Of a stretch of 64,000 nucleotides of DNA, positions 35,049 through 47,772 are shown one piece after another (position 1 is the first letter of the stretch; each line of letters opens with the position of its first letter). The notes under the pieces were generated by a model. It was not told where the DNA came from. It did not search any database and worked only from the letters and a program-made list of their open reading frames with translations. This stretch comes from Nymphaea colorata (lineage: Eukaryota > Streptophyta > Magnoliopsida > Nymphaeales > Nymphaeaceae): positions 29,987,206 through 30,051,205 of the forward strand of contig NC_045139.1 in assembly GCF_008831285.2 (NCBI RefSeq), given 5' to 3'. A program made the position numbers and the translations under genes.

Positions 35049-38000
35049 CGATCATATAACTTCTTTAGGCATCCCCAAGCTGGTGAATGAAGCCATGGAA
35101 GTTTGATACTGAGCGAATTTGAGATTTAGCGTATGTATACTTGCGAAAATTGGCATTAGCATATTTCAATCTTGTGAATGCACTCAGTTTGTGGTTCTAA
35201 CTCCTGCGAATTGTTTTGCACTGCAGTTGAGTTCTAATGTATAGTCTTGGTTTCCTATATTTATCGACTTCTGTTTGGTTGCTGCGGTACCTGTCTCTCC
35301 GGGGGTGATTGTAGTGGTCGGCAGAAGCTTGTGATTTTTCTAGAACAGTTGCCGTTGAGTCCCATTATGATTCGGTTTAGTATTTTTTGTTAGATATTTT
35401 CTTCGTTTATGTTGCTTCAATGGGAGGAATGATTCTAGGACTGATTGATCATGATTTGTTTCTATTTGTTGTTTATGTACATGCCTTGCTTCGATCCTCA
35501 TTCATCCTTTCTCCTTTGGAGATTTTTGTCGATTACCCATAAGGACTGCTGGAATTTTCTTCCTGCAATGAGACATGATACATTCATGTTCTTGAATTTT
35601 TTCTGGAAGTGGTTTTCTGTAACATAGTCCCGCCCTTTTCTACTATTATCTGAAACCGTTTCCTTCAAATTTTGAATTCATTCACTTGAGGGATCAGGTT
35701 CCTTGGGAGATTAGAAAAAATCTTGTTTAGGGAGTCTGCTGGTAAACAAGCTAGTACGGATATTGGAAATTGGAATTAGAACGGCAACCAGGTGATATCA
35801 CACCTACAAACAAAAACTGCTCAATTCCCAATAAGTCCTAAGTCAATGTCCTATGCTCGGTATTTTATCAATTTAATTATGGACATTGCCTGAAATTCCT
35901 TCCTTTTCAATCTTCTACATTTTGCTGACGTGGTTTCTGGGATTATAATACGTTGAGAGTAAAAAACTAGGGCTAAGTGTGCTTTGGAGTTAAATAGTTT
36001 GTGAAAATTTGCTTCTGATTATCAGGGTGGCTAGGATAGATTTCATGCTCAGAGACTAGAACAATTTCTTCATGTTAGGAACTATGATAATTTTATATGA
36101 TCAATGGATATGGCAAGGGACCCCTGCAGTTTGTTTCCCTCCAACAGGTCATTTTATATCTTGAGTTAGAGAAGGGTTGAGTGGATCTCCATCACATTTG
36201 TCATTAGAGCATCTTTTTGTTCTAATAAGGCAAGAGCAGGTTGTTTCATGAATTGCCTTATCATATATGAATCTTTCTTCAAAGAGCATTTTGTGCACAT
36301 GAGACAAGTCAAGGTATTGCCTCATTTAGATTAATGTTTGTGCCTTCATATCTATCCTTAGAACGAACCATGGCTACAAGTTGTAGTAAAATCACAAAAC
36401 TTTTGGATCCACTTTGTAACTATCCTGAAGGTTTTCAAAAGACAAGAATGAGAACGGGTTAAGGCTGAGCCCTTTATTTCCATTTAAGAACCAAATATTC
36501 TTGGTTTCCTTTTTCTTCTTTTCTGTTCTCGTCTCTATTTGGTTGCTGGGCCTACTTAAAAGCTCTAATGGGGAGAGTATATTGTCTGGGAAGTGACTTG
36601 TCTGATATCCTATATGAGTGATTAGAGGCTGTCACCAAGATTAAGAGTCATCATGGAATCTTTGCTTCCATATCTTCTTATGTGGCTTTTGGCTGGTACC
36701 AGAGCTTGGAAACCATGGTTTGAATTCTCCTAATTACTGCAGTTTTTTTTTTCTTTTTCAATCTCTTCCACCACACTTGATGACGGGCATGAGCTCCTTT
36801 AGTTTGAAATGCAGAAGCAAGTATCATCTTCTAGAAGGAAAGCCTCTCACTGGAGTCGATTCAAACCATGTCTAAGTGCTTGTTGATGAAACCTTTTTCT
36901 TGAAATTATGCTCTAGACGATAGTGTAGTTGCAGACACGACTTCTATGTTCAGGATGACAATTCAGTTACACAAAACACAGATTTCTGTAACTTGTAAGC
37001 TTGAACGGCATGCCAGATCATTCACACATGGAACTTTCCTGGTGGTGAACGATGTGAGGCTTTTCAAATTCACTGGACCATATATGTGCCTTAGTATTAT
37101 GTATAATGCAATTTGACAGAATGCAAATTATGCGAAACCGCATATTTATGTTTTGTGTTGTCACTTCATGCCAACTATAACAAATGTGAAAAAAGTATAT
37201 CGATCAACATTCATACGGAGTCTATGGAGCTTATGCACACTACCAACTGAGTTTGAGGAACTCGTCTATGAAATTGGACTTCCAAACATGGTATCCAGAA
37301 ATGCAGAAGATATGAATATTTTTGGCTGGAAGCATATGAAGAAATTGATTTTCATCGAAAAGAAAAACGTGCTGTTTTAGTTGGTGACATCTTGTTTTCC
37401 CTTTTAGTTTAAAGTGCAAGATCAATGTTTCTGTTGCATCTGCTCATTTTTCCTACCTTTATTTGGTTTGTTCATATCCGTAGAGCATTTCAAGCAAGCT
37501 TCTGAAAATTTATGGTCGTTTAACTTGCTGGCTCTTCAAAAGAAATTATTTATGCAGCATTATAAGTCGCTCACTGCAATCTATTGCAGTTTTACCATGC
37601 TGTTATCTCTTAGAGGATGGCAGTGACCCGTGTTCACTCTGATTTGGTTGACTGAACTGCTTTTATTTATCACTAGAAGCTGAATACTGGGAGCGTCCAA
37701 GTAAATTCATTTTGAGAAGATAACTTGACTGGATAAAAGCTTGGTCTATTCTGAGTTGTTTTCTAACTTTGGGAGACGGTAGGGCTGTAGTAAGGTCTGG
37801 ATCGAGGTTGATATCCTATGCCCAAGCTAATATGCACTATGCCTTTGTTTCTGCTCATGTTTCAGTTGCAGCAGCAATAATGTTAGTAAAATTTATGAAT
37901 CATGAAGACACCTCCATGGCAATATAGAAACCTAATCAGGTGACTGGTTGATTGTGCACATAGAACACTTTTAAGGGATATGACAGAACATAACTTATCT

Positions 38001-39230
38001 GTCTGCCACCTTCTTTCTCTCGCTTTTCTTAAGCTGGTAGTTTGGGATGCAGCTGCACAAGATCTAAGCAATCCTTGCTTCTCAAATGATATGAGACAAT
38101 GCTTCTGATGGAATATCAATTCACTGCCTGGAAGGTATCAAATGGTCCTTGGATTTTCATTTGCTAACCTGCGATTAGCCTACAGGTGGAATCCTATTCA
38201 TGGTTGGATTTTTGTGGGATTTAAGTCTGATTTTTCTAGTTTGTCTCCCAAGTGGACACTAGGGAGTTAATTCCATTATAGTGCATGAAGAATAAAACAA
38301 GAACGAGGCTCCAACGAATGGCTTTTGCAGTGAACAAAGTTTGTGGATCGCAACCTTAGTGTTCAAGGCCGCACTATGATCTTTTGCTTTTAGAATTTCT
38401 TAGTCCTTCTCTTGCGTCTCTTCTGTAGACTATACCTTTTAGACGCCTTGCAAAACCTTTTTGGTTAATTCATGCTATCGATATCCCACTTCACTGCTTT
38501 CATATGAATTTTCTTGCCGTCGAATTTATAGGATTCCTAAACTTTGTGTGATTCTGAAGCATTTAGTCCCCAACTGAACAGCCACATGGGTGAAGACAAA
38601 ACCACTTAGTTGGCTTAAACATAAAACACTTGCAATTCTGAACTCGAATCAGATGCTCCCCAACTCATTAATGTGATAAATTTTTTTCTCGTGTGGAGTC
38701 GGTGGACACAGTTAGTGTATACAGTTAATCTAAGCAGCGATGGGTGTGCCCTAATGTGCAGACACACACTTTTATATGGTTATAAAAAAAGGAACCTGGC
38801 AGACTACCTTTCTACTACTTTCTGAATAAATAAAAGGCTTACATCACGTTGGCCACAAATAAAAATGGAATAACAACCACAGGAGGATAAACAGGAATGT
38901 TCATTTAAAAAGCAAAAATTCCGTCGTTTTTAGGACAAGATCTAGGAGGTAACCAGGCAGATAAGGGGGGCCCCACGTGGAATCTCCGTGAATTTACCAA
39001 AATAACCTTTCGTTGCCCCATGAATGAAAATAACGTTGGAAACGTTAACCTCTCGATATAGGCTTGCCTCGTCCTTGTAGATGGGTCCGGGGTAGATTTT
39101 CTCGGGCGGCGAATTTAAAGGGCATTTTTGGCATAAAGTAACAGGGAGCGGCACCACTGCTCTCGGTTTCTGTCGTCTTGGGCCTGCGGGGGCTTTTGCC
39201 TTTGGTGCTTCTCCCTCCCCCGCGGAGAAG
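35049..39230. other. Hyccin 3' flank and intergenic DNA, no gene recognised
   Basis: The hyccin 3' UTR ends somewhere in the first few hundred bases. Nothing else here has a recognisable protein family, and open frames are at most 78 codons. The last 300 bases (38940-39230) turn GC-rich and probably form the promoter and leader of the downstream phosphatase. Confidence 0.5.
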
Positions 39231-42200
39231 ATGACGGGGACTTGTTTGGGAACGATGAAGTTCGCGGACTTGGGCGCGAATTTCGCACCCCAGCGGACGA
39301 TCTCCGATCCTTCGTGGGCCTTCCGTCCGACTAGGAACTGGAGCAGGGCCGCTCCGATCAAACCGGCGCCCCACTCTCCGGTATCGGTTCTAGGCCGTAG
39401 ACTCGGCCCCAGGCCTCCGCTTTCTTCCTCTTCCCCCGATTTCGGACTCGTTTCTTCTACGGGTATGTTCTCGCTCCCTCTCTGTCTCTAGCTCCATCTA
39501 TTTTTGCTTTCCATTTGTTTTCACTGGATTGGAGGTCTAGGATTTCCCACGATATGGATTTAATGAGTCGAAAACGTTTTTGTCTATTTTAACTATTAAT
39601 CTGCATTTATTTTTCTCCTAAATTTTGTCTATATTTTTGTCAAAGATTTCAATATGTCTGGACTATTTTAAGGTAGGCAAATTTCCTCAAATCTCTTGAA
39701 TGCTCGATTTTTCCTTGTCTTTTGGCCTAATATAATCGATTCGTACGGAGTCATATCCTTGTGCTAGTTGAACTCCTCGGCAACCGACTTTATCTTACAT
39801 TTGTTGCCATTTGTGTTGACCTTTGAGTCATCATGTTAGCTAATGTTGACTTTTCAATATCAAATTTGATCTTGAACATTCGCTTCTAACAATTTGGATC
39901 TCTTTAGCTCTCTTTACTATTTATTCGTGTTTCTTTTCTGGGTTTCCTTTTTTGGGTCAATGATTATAACTTTTTGACCTTGTTTTAAGCATATGAATCG
40001 TTACTTTCTCAGTTCATCTACAGCCTCTGCATCTCTTCATTGTCCAGTGTATGGCTGGTTTATGGGAATGGAGCTCCTTGCACACAGCACCGCTTGTTTT
40101 CGCCTTTGCTCTTTGAGATTGGTTTGGCTAATTCTCCTCCTCTCTTTTCCTGTACGGGCTTCGCTAATTTCTGCAGAGTTTCCCGATGGCAGCGTTGTGT
40201 TCCGCTTTGATGTTCTTGATGGCAACGCAACTGATGCGCAGCAGTTGGACACTTTACCAACTTTTTTCGAAAATTCAGGTCTTCCGACCGAAGATTCTCC
40301 GGGGTCAAGATCTGGTGAGATGGAAAATAGTCTACAGTTCTCTGATCATGGAGACCGAATGGAACTCGATGACGAGACTTGCCACTTTGATGTTCAAGAG
40401 GAAAATGAGCAAATTAAACCTGAAAATGATTTAGCAGATTCACACGGACGTGTTAGTGAGAGACAAAGTGTAGATGAATATCGTGCATGCATTTCTGATG
40501 CAGAGAAGGTGACAACGAATGCACCGCTGGAAGATGCAGAAGGTAGAAGCGTTGCGGATGAAGATGTCGGGAAGGTTTGTCAAGAAGACTTTGGATCCAA
40601 TGGTGATGTACGGGGAGTATCAAGCACTTTTGTTATTGAAGAAGAGGTAGAGGGTGCTCAACTATCGAGTGGAATTGCAGACATTTCATCTACTAACCGT
40701 ATAGGCACTACCGGTAGAGAGTTGGATCAGATTTCTCATGAAGTTCCTGCTTCAAAAGGTGACCTACAAGGAGGATCAAGTAATTTTGTCAATGAGAAAG
40801 AGGTTGAAGATGTTAAATATTTGAATGCAAGTGAAGATTTTTCATCTGCTAGAGAAAATATGCTCACTATAATTGAAGAGGTAGAGGTGGGCCATCAGGG
40901 AACGGAGCTAGAGCAGGCTTCTGTTGAAGTGTCTGTACCAAAGGGTGATCTACAAGGGTCACCAAGCATTTTGATGATTAAGGAGGTTGCTGAAGATGTT
41001 GAGCCATTGGACCGAAGTAGAGATATTTCCACCACTGTAAAGAGTGCTGGTCTCATGGATGGAGAAGTGGAGCAGGTAGAAGAGGAAATTGATGTACCAA
41101 GAGCTGATCCTGAGGGAATAAGAAGTACTTACATACTGAAGAAAAAGATGGAAGGAGTTGGACCATTGAATGGAGACAACAAATTTTCAACTACTCAAAG
41201 CATGGATGTTCTTAATGGAGAGTCGCAGCAGTCAGAGGAAGATTCTGTATCTGAGGGTAACCTGGCACACTTGACAAGTACTTCACTGGCAGTGGAAAAG
41301 GGTGAAGGCAATGAATTACTGAATAGTGCGGAAGGTGCTTCATCTACTACAATGAACAAGAGTTTAGGTGGAGACATAGAATATGTATCTCAGCAGAACT
41401 TCAATAATTTATTTGAAAATATAGAGCTGGTAAGCCTTGAAAAGCCACTTTTTGTTGATTTGTCTTTTGAAGTCTTCATTTCAGTATTTCACATAAGTCA
41501 AAGGTTATGAAAAACACATGTTTTTCTAAGTTTTGCCCAAGGAACTGCTCGTTTCCTAGATTTCCAAAAGATGATCCTTTAGGTTATTGTGAAAGTGAAA
41601 CTGTTACCAGTGACTTGCTGTAATTGAAAATTCCTTTTCGTAAAAGCATGGAGATGCTGCAGTAAAGAGGAATTTGACCCCTGATATTTTCTTGTTGGTA
41701 GGAACTCATGTTTTTCCAGGTTTGCCCAATAAACCATTTATTTCCAAAATTCTCCAACAGAAGAACCTTGAAGTTAATGCAGAACTGCTATTGCTGAGCC
41801 TGCTCTAGTTGAAAGTTCCTTTTCGTAAAATCATGGAGATGCTGCAGCGAAGAGGAATTAGGCCCCAAATGTCTTTTTGTTTGTCAGTAATGTCAACGAG
41901 TCAAACTTAGGTAATAATGAGTATTCATCAGAATTACAAATTCGATAGAGTGCCGGGTGGAAGGAAGCTCAAATTGAATCTTCCTGAATTTTTAAAGAAG
42001 GCCGAGAGTCCAATCCAAGATCCACTTAAATCCATATTCCAGGTGGGTCCCTTTCTGATTAAGTTATAGTCTAATAAGTGGGCAAAAGATTAATGTTGGA
42101 GTCCATATACTATTGGAATAACATATCCTCTGTTCAAATCCCATCATGTCCACTTATTAAATCCATATGCAATGACCTATTCAGATCATCCCAGAATCTG

Positions 42201-45200
42201 AATCCATCTCTGCATATGACCATGTAAATTGAGTCCTAGCTGATTCTTACTCAGATTCGGCCTTTTCTTACCAAAGTCAGCTTAACATGTTTGAGTCTGC
42301 TCCCTTCACGTCCTCTGTGTATTGAGAAGGACCAGCACCATAGATCTATGTATCAACTCCTAAAAAGTAACATGTAAAGGCGTTCACTAAATACATGTTC
42401 AACAATATAAACAGACAATTCACTAAACATAAGCCGACAATTTGAACCAAAATAGTAGGACGGAACTGTCTCCAATGTAACTTAGTATTTATGAAGATAA
42501 AATTTGTGTCATGTTAGTGTAACAGTGTTGCTATACTACTATCTCTCTTCCTAGTAAATGTGCATTGTCATGATCTGGACACTGTGATTGAAGTTTATGA
42601 GATTCGCATAGTATATTCTGATTACGCATAATAGTTTATTCCATGTGTTCTAGAAAATGAAATTGATTCTTGATTGACTCATCTGAATGGGAGAATTGCT
42701 TTTAATACTTTATGCCTAGTTCTGGAAAATGGAGTTAATTCTTTGTCCTATCATCAATATGAGAATGGTTTTATGTTTTTCTAGTCTAATTTGCAGGCGA
42801 GCTTTTTTTTTTTCCCATTGAGAGAAGAACTATCTTGTGGTTTTGTAGTCAAATTTTGGAACTAAGATGGCTTTTTTGATAGGAAGAAGAATGTGTTACA
42901 AATGAATCACCTGAAGTTGAACATCCAGAAGGAGGTGAAAAATATGGTGGAAGTTCAAAGCTTCAGGACTCGGGAGTTCCCAACATTATGGATGTGCAGG
43001 CTACTCTAGATATTAATCAGTATGGTCACTGATCCTTGTCTATCTTTAGCATTATGTCTGGCGTGATATGCATATATTAATTATTCAATTGAAGATATGC
43101 ATGCGCATGTGCTTTTCCAATAATAATTTACATATCCTTTTATAATGTCAGGCGGATCTTTGACAATGACTTTTAGTGATTGCCATATTATATGTTGTGC
43201 TTGTTTAATGATTTGTTCTTTACTGAGTAAAGTATGAACAGAGTACAGCTGGTAAAATTTAGTGAGGCTTTGTGATGGATCCTATCTCAAGCTATCTTGA
43301 ATTAAATAATTTGCTTATTGGAAACAGATATTAGTAGGTTTAGTTCCAATAGTAACTTTTTTGTTTCTTATAACTTTTACTTTTTCATTTCGTAGTGAAA
43401 GACAATTTCCAGGACCAAGTTTGAACCTCTCTTCCGGTGTGGCCATGCTTCCTCATCCCTCCAAGGTACATTATGCACTAGAGTCTTGATATACCCATGA
43501 AATGTAAAGAAATATCTCTAGGAAACTAATCTTAGTTGTTGGAGTGTTGATGCTGACAATGATGCCATGTAACTTGTTCTAGATCTTAAAGCACTTACCT
43601 TCATGCTACATGTATAAAATGATTAATGGCCTAGGGTGCTTAAACTTTCAAGAATAATTTTCATCTTGTACATCAACTTTATCCTGTATTCTTCTATTTC
43701 ATACTTCACATACTAGTGATGGAGCCAGAAAAAAGGTTGAAACATGAAAATGAAAAGATCAGCTCCATTGGTCTATTCCAACTTTGCACTTTCATTTTAT
43801 TGACATAAATGAGAACTTCAAAGATAAAAGTTCACATACTAATGATGGAGCCAGAAAAAGGTTGAAACATGAAAATAAAAAGATCAGCTCCATTGGTCTA
43901 CCCCAAGTTTGCAGTTTGCATTTTCATTTTATTGACATAAATGAGAACTTCAAAGATAAAGGTTTTATATTCCCATGTTTATGTTAGATAATTTATAGGA
44001 AAAAGTTGATGAAATTACATGACGCAAAGTCTGTCCACTTGGCCTGTGGTATTTACAGACTAAATTTCATGAACCTGATCTGGTATTCTTCCATTCCATA
44101 CTTCACATGCCAGTGGTGGAGACAGAAAAAACTTTAGTTTTTTGGGTTGGGGGGATTCACATTTTTCACAAATCTTAGGAGCGGCCAGTTCATATTTTCT
44201 ACAACATTGAGGGTGCCCATTTGGCTCCACCCTGGTCACATGTTCAAGATGCTATATTTTGATATGAGAACCATGTATTTCCTTAAATAAAATGCTTTTT
44301 TCAAGGTTGAAACATGAACATGAAAAAATTAGCTCCACCAGTTTACCCCAACTTTGCACTTGATTTTGTTGACATTTAAGAAAATATTGAAGGTAATGCT
44401 TTTCTCTTGTGACCATATATGTTACATAATATATAGAAACAAATTGATGAAATTATATGACGCAAGGTCTGTCTACTTTGTTTAATTTTGTCAAGTGGGC
44501 TGTTTGAATTATTACTTTTTAACATGGAATTGTTGTCTGATGGCAAAGTTGTGGTTAATCATGTAGTCAGGCTTTGACAGGTGGAGAGGATGCCTTCTTT
44601 TTGTCAAACAATAACTGGCTGGGAGTGGCTGATGGAGTTGGACAATGGTCGCTTGAAGGTATATCCATGTACTTTTGCTGTTTATTTTTTTTATTTCATA
44701 ATATGCTTCTTTTTCTTTAATCGGATATTTATGTTTGAGAAAAGTCTTTTGTTTGAATTTGGTTAAATTACTTTAAGCCAATGATTGGATGTTATCGACA
44801 GCCTTCCTTGTACTAGTGGATGTTTGATCTTTGCATTATTAAAATCGGTTTTCCAATTCACCCTGATTTTCCGACTATTGTACCTTTAACTTTCAACAGA
44901 AATATTTTCTTCTTTAGGGAAACAAATCATATACATATGTATAGATTTTCTTATAATCCTTTAGAAAAAAAATATGATGTTATAAACTGTGATAAGTTTT
45001 GGAAAATATTTGTTATTTTGATGAGGAATTTTATTTGATTATTCCTTACTTGAGCTCACTTCAGTTATTTATGGGCGTTTTTAAGCTCCTCATGTTAATT
45101 TATTAGTATGCAGTGTTAAATTATTTGATTTTTCTAATATCTGTGTTCGACTTCTTAGGTGTTGTTCATTTGTTGTATGCAAGTCTTAATGCAGGATTAG

Positions 45201-46094
45201 TTAATTTATTAGCATCCAGTGTTGAATTAGTGAAAATTTTGATCTGTGTTAGACTTCCTTAAATGTTGTTCATTTGATATATGCAGGAATTAATGCCGGG
45301 CTATATGCTAGGGAGCTCATGGACAATTGTTTTAAGTTCGCCTCTGATCATGGAGGAACTCTAATCAAACCAGAGCAGCTAGTTCTACATGCTGCTGCAG
45401 AAACAAATTCTGCTGGCTCATCTACAGTTTTAGTTGCTAAATTTGATGGTCAGGTATATTTGAGGGCTATTAGTATTCAGTGATATTCTTCACCTTCATT
45501 CTGTCAAATGAGATTTTTTTTTTCATACATTATTTCTTGATAATCGGAATTAGAGAAAAGAAAAATAAAAGCACTGCAAAACAATCACTGAGGATGGATT
45601 CTATCTAGAGTAACCAGAAACACCATATAAGCTTGGCAAGTACACTTCCCACAAGGCATAATTCAGAAGCAAGAAGCTAGGCAGTTATCATTTTGGAAAG
45701 ACCTATGGAAGTGTGATGTTTGATGAGCTTGCGTGCCCTTCCAAAGGAATTACCACTAATCATAGACAAGAAGACACTGAGAGAGAAATGACCTGTTTTT
45801 CAAGGATTATGCTTCCTGAAAAAGAAACTAAGCTTCCTCTTCAATTTTTTCATGTTTCATTTCTCTTTTTGCTTCTAATTTGCTTCATTTTCTGTTTTTG
45901 GCTCACATCTGGTTTGACTTCTAGTTTGTTCCCTCCTTTTTGCTTCCTAAATTTCTGGTGGCTTTGTTTCCTGCTAATGTTTCTAGATTGCTTCTCGTGT
46001 GCTTCCATAGTTAGCTCTGTTTTTTATCTGATAAGCATGGCACAGAGATCTAGAGTACTTTTTTCTCCACGCCACCTGAGGCCAATGTGATCTG

Positions 46095-46138
<44 letters not shown>

Positions 46139-47772
46139 ATGATATTATCTGTGGCCAATCATGATGTGATAACATCAATATAAATGCTGTTGCAGATGGT
46201 GAAACATTTGGAAAATCTACTCCTGAGGCATGTGTGACTATGAACACATTATCTGTAGTCAGCGTTACTGGAGAATAGTCTACTACTACATTTGGTGCTT
46301 GTTATCACATAATCCTGCTAACCCTGTCTTATACATAAATACATGTTTCAAATTGCTTTCACGTATGTGCAAGTATTTGAGGGTATATGAAGGTTAATTC
46401 AATGGTTACTTGATTTTTAACTTTTCATATACCTTAATACTCAATGATGGAAATAATACGATATATGCAGGTTCTACATATTGCAAACCTTGGAGATTCT
46501 GGGTTTGTCATTATCAGAAATGGTTCTGTTTTTAAAAAGTCGACACCGATGGTATATGGGTTTAATTTTCCAGTGCAGATTCAGAGAGGAGACAACCCCT
46601 CAGGGATTGTAGAGGTAATTCTTTAGAAGCTATCTATTCCAGAGGCGCGTGTATTAGAATTTGTAGCTATAGTTAGCAGACTCCTAGTGGGCAGAAAATT
46701 TCAGCTCAATAGCAGATGAAAGTTGGGTATCTGTTTTCTTGCAGGAATATGAGATTGTTTTGGACCAAGGAGATGTAATTGTTATGGCAACAGATGGATT
46801 GTTTGATAATCTATACGACGAGGAAATAGCAACCATTGTGTCAAATTCCCTGAGAGCCAACTTGGGAGCGAAGGTTAGTTATTGAACTTTCTTGCATAAT
46901 AGATGCAGTTACTAATTCATGATCGGGCATGTCCACAGCTTAATACCTCGGAAGGAGAATGAGGACCGAGAAATAAATAACATGCATTTTCTATACTCTT
47001 GATAGTCTTTCACTGCACTACCATTCTTACCATTCATCATGTGTCTCAGCTGTTCATAAAGAATGTGGTAGGTAACGGGGATCTGAATTGCTGTGTGCAT
47101 TTACATTTGATCTCCATTATAAATGACCTGGAAGTGTTTTCTCTCTTCTGCTTCAACTGCGATCTGCATTAATCAGGCTAACTTGGAATAGTGTACTAAA
47201 TATTAGGAGGTGTAGCCAACAAACATGCACTTCATGGCTATTGGCATTTTATTACACTTTTGCTTCACCTCATTTGGAGAGAATTTGCGTGGAGAAACTC
47301 CTGACTGGGTTCTCTTTTTACATCTATTATTCAATGGGAAATGTGTTTCAGAAATTTTAATATATTTGACATTTTCCCCCCTTTCTCGACAAGAAATGGC
47401 TCTGAGGCAAACCCGCTGTAGCCATGGCCACGCAGAATCAGATTCAGATATTCCAAATTTTCATCTGCCGCTGAGGATTACATAGATTGGTTCCATTATA
47501 AACAAAAATTCTATTTCTTCTCGTGTTGTGTGGGTTGCTTAATTTAGCGAAAAAGAATATATACTGCTAGCAACTTTGACTCGGGCTAATACCCTTTTGA
47601 TCAGGACATAGCAGATGTATTGGCAGAAAAAGCACAGGAAATAGGGAGGTCAACAGCTGTAAGAAGCCCATTTGCTGATGCAGCCCATTCTTTTGGTTAC
47701 ACCACGTACACTGGTGGGAAACTCGACGATGTTACTGTTGTTGTTTCCATAGTTCACAGCTATTACAAGTAA
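39231..47772 (+). CDS. PP2C62: PP2C protein phosphatase, PP2C62-type, with long acidic N-terminal region
   Basis: Nine exons: 39231-39462, 40024-41429, 42883-43019, 43396-43465, 44571-44658, 45287-45453, 46471-46614, 46745-46873, 47605-47772 (TAA). All junctions are GT-AG and phases agree, giving 846 residues. The phosphatase domain lies in exons 4-9: [68 protein letters not shown] and [17 protein letters not shown]. The metal-binding acids (GED, ADG, TDG, LDD) are present, so it should be an active Mn/Mg-dependent Ser/Thr phosphatase. [13 protein letters not shown]-type spacing matches Arabidopsis PP2C62 (At4g33500) and relatives of chloroplast PBCP. Exon 1 encodes a Ser/Arg/Pro-rich, acid-poor leader that could be a plastid transit peptide (inference). 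Exon 2 encodes ~470 mostly disordered residues. A start at 40063 in exon 2 is an alternative. Substrate unknown. Confidence 0.9.
41517..41890. repeat. 190-bp tandem duplication in PP2C intron 2
   Basis: Copies start at 41517 and 41707 (CATGTTTTTC). They share TTTGCCCAA, GAAA(A/G)TTCCTTTTCGTAAAA, CATGGAGATGCTGCAG and AGAGGAATT in order. Divergence is moderate. It does not encode a duplicated exon. Confidence 0.88.
43707..44488. repeat. Threefold duplication in PP2C intron 4, third copy interrupted
   Basis: Copies start at 43707, 43833 and 44104 with CACAT(A/G)C and GGAGCCAGAAAAA-type blocks, followed by GGTTGAAACATGAA and ACTTTGCACTTTCATTTT-type blocks. In the third copy about 170 bases (44132-44302) intervene between the first and second block. 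The downstream block GACGCAA(A/G)GTCTGTC at 44022 and 44460 belongs to the same unit. Confidence 0.85.
45095..45306. repeat. 106-bp tandem duplication spanning the PP2C exon 6 splice acceptor
   Basis: Copies begin with TTAATTTATTAG at 45095 and 45201. The downstream copy contains the real acceptor ATATGCAG and the first codons of exon 6 (GAATTAATGCCGG). The upstream copy contains TGTATGCAAGTCTTAATGC, with CAG changed to CAA, followed by another CAG. Confidence 0.85.
46097..46135. repeat. (TA)19 microsatellite in PP2C intron 6
   Basis: Uninterrupted TA run between exons 6 and 7. Confidence 0.95.

Noticed and set aside
45713-46090. 125-codon hydrophobic frame in PP2C intron 6, with a nearby FWKDLW word like LINE reverse-transcriptase tails
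   Set aside because: Hydrophobicity comes from T-rich intron sequence. The FWKDLW word is in another frame, ends in stops at once, and is too short to call a LINE.
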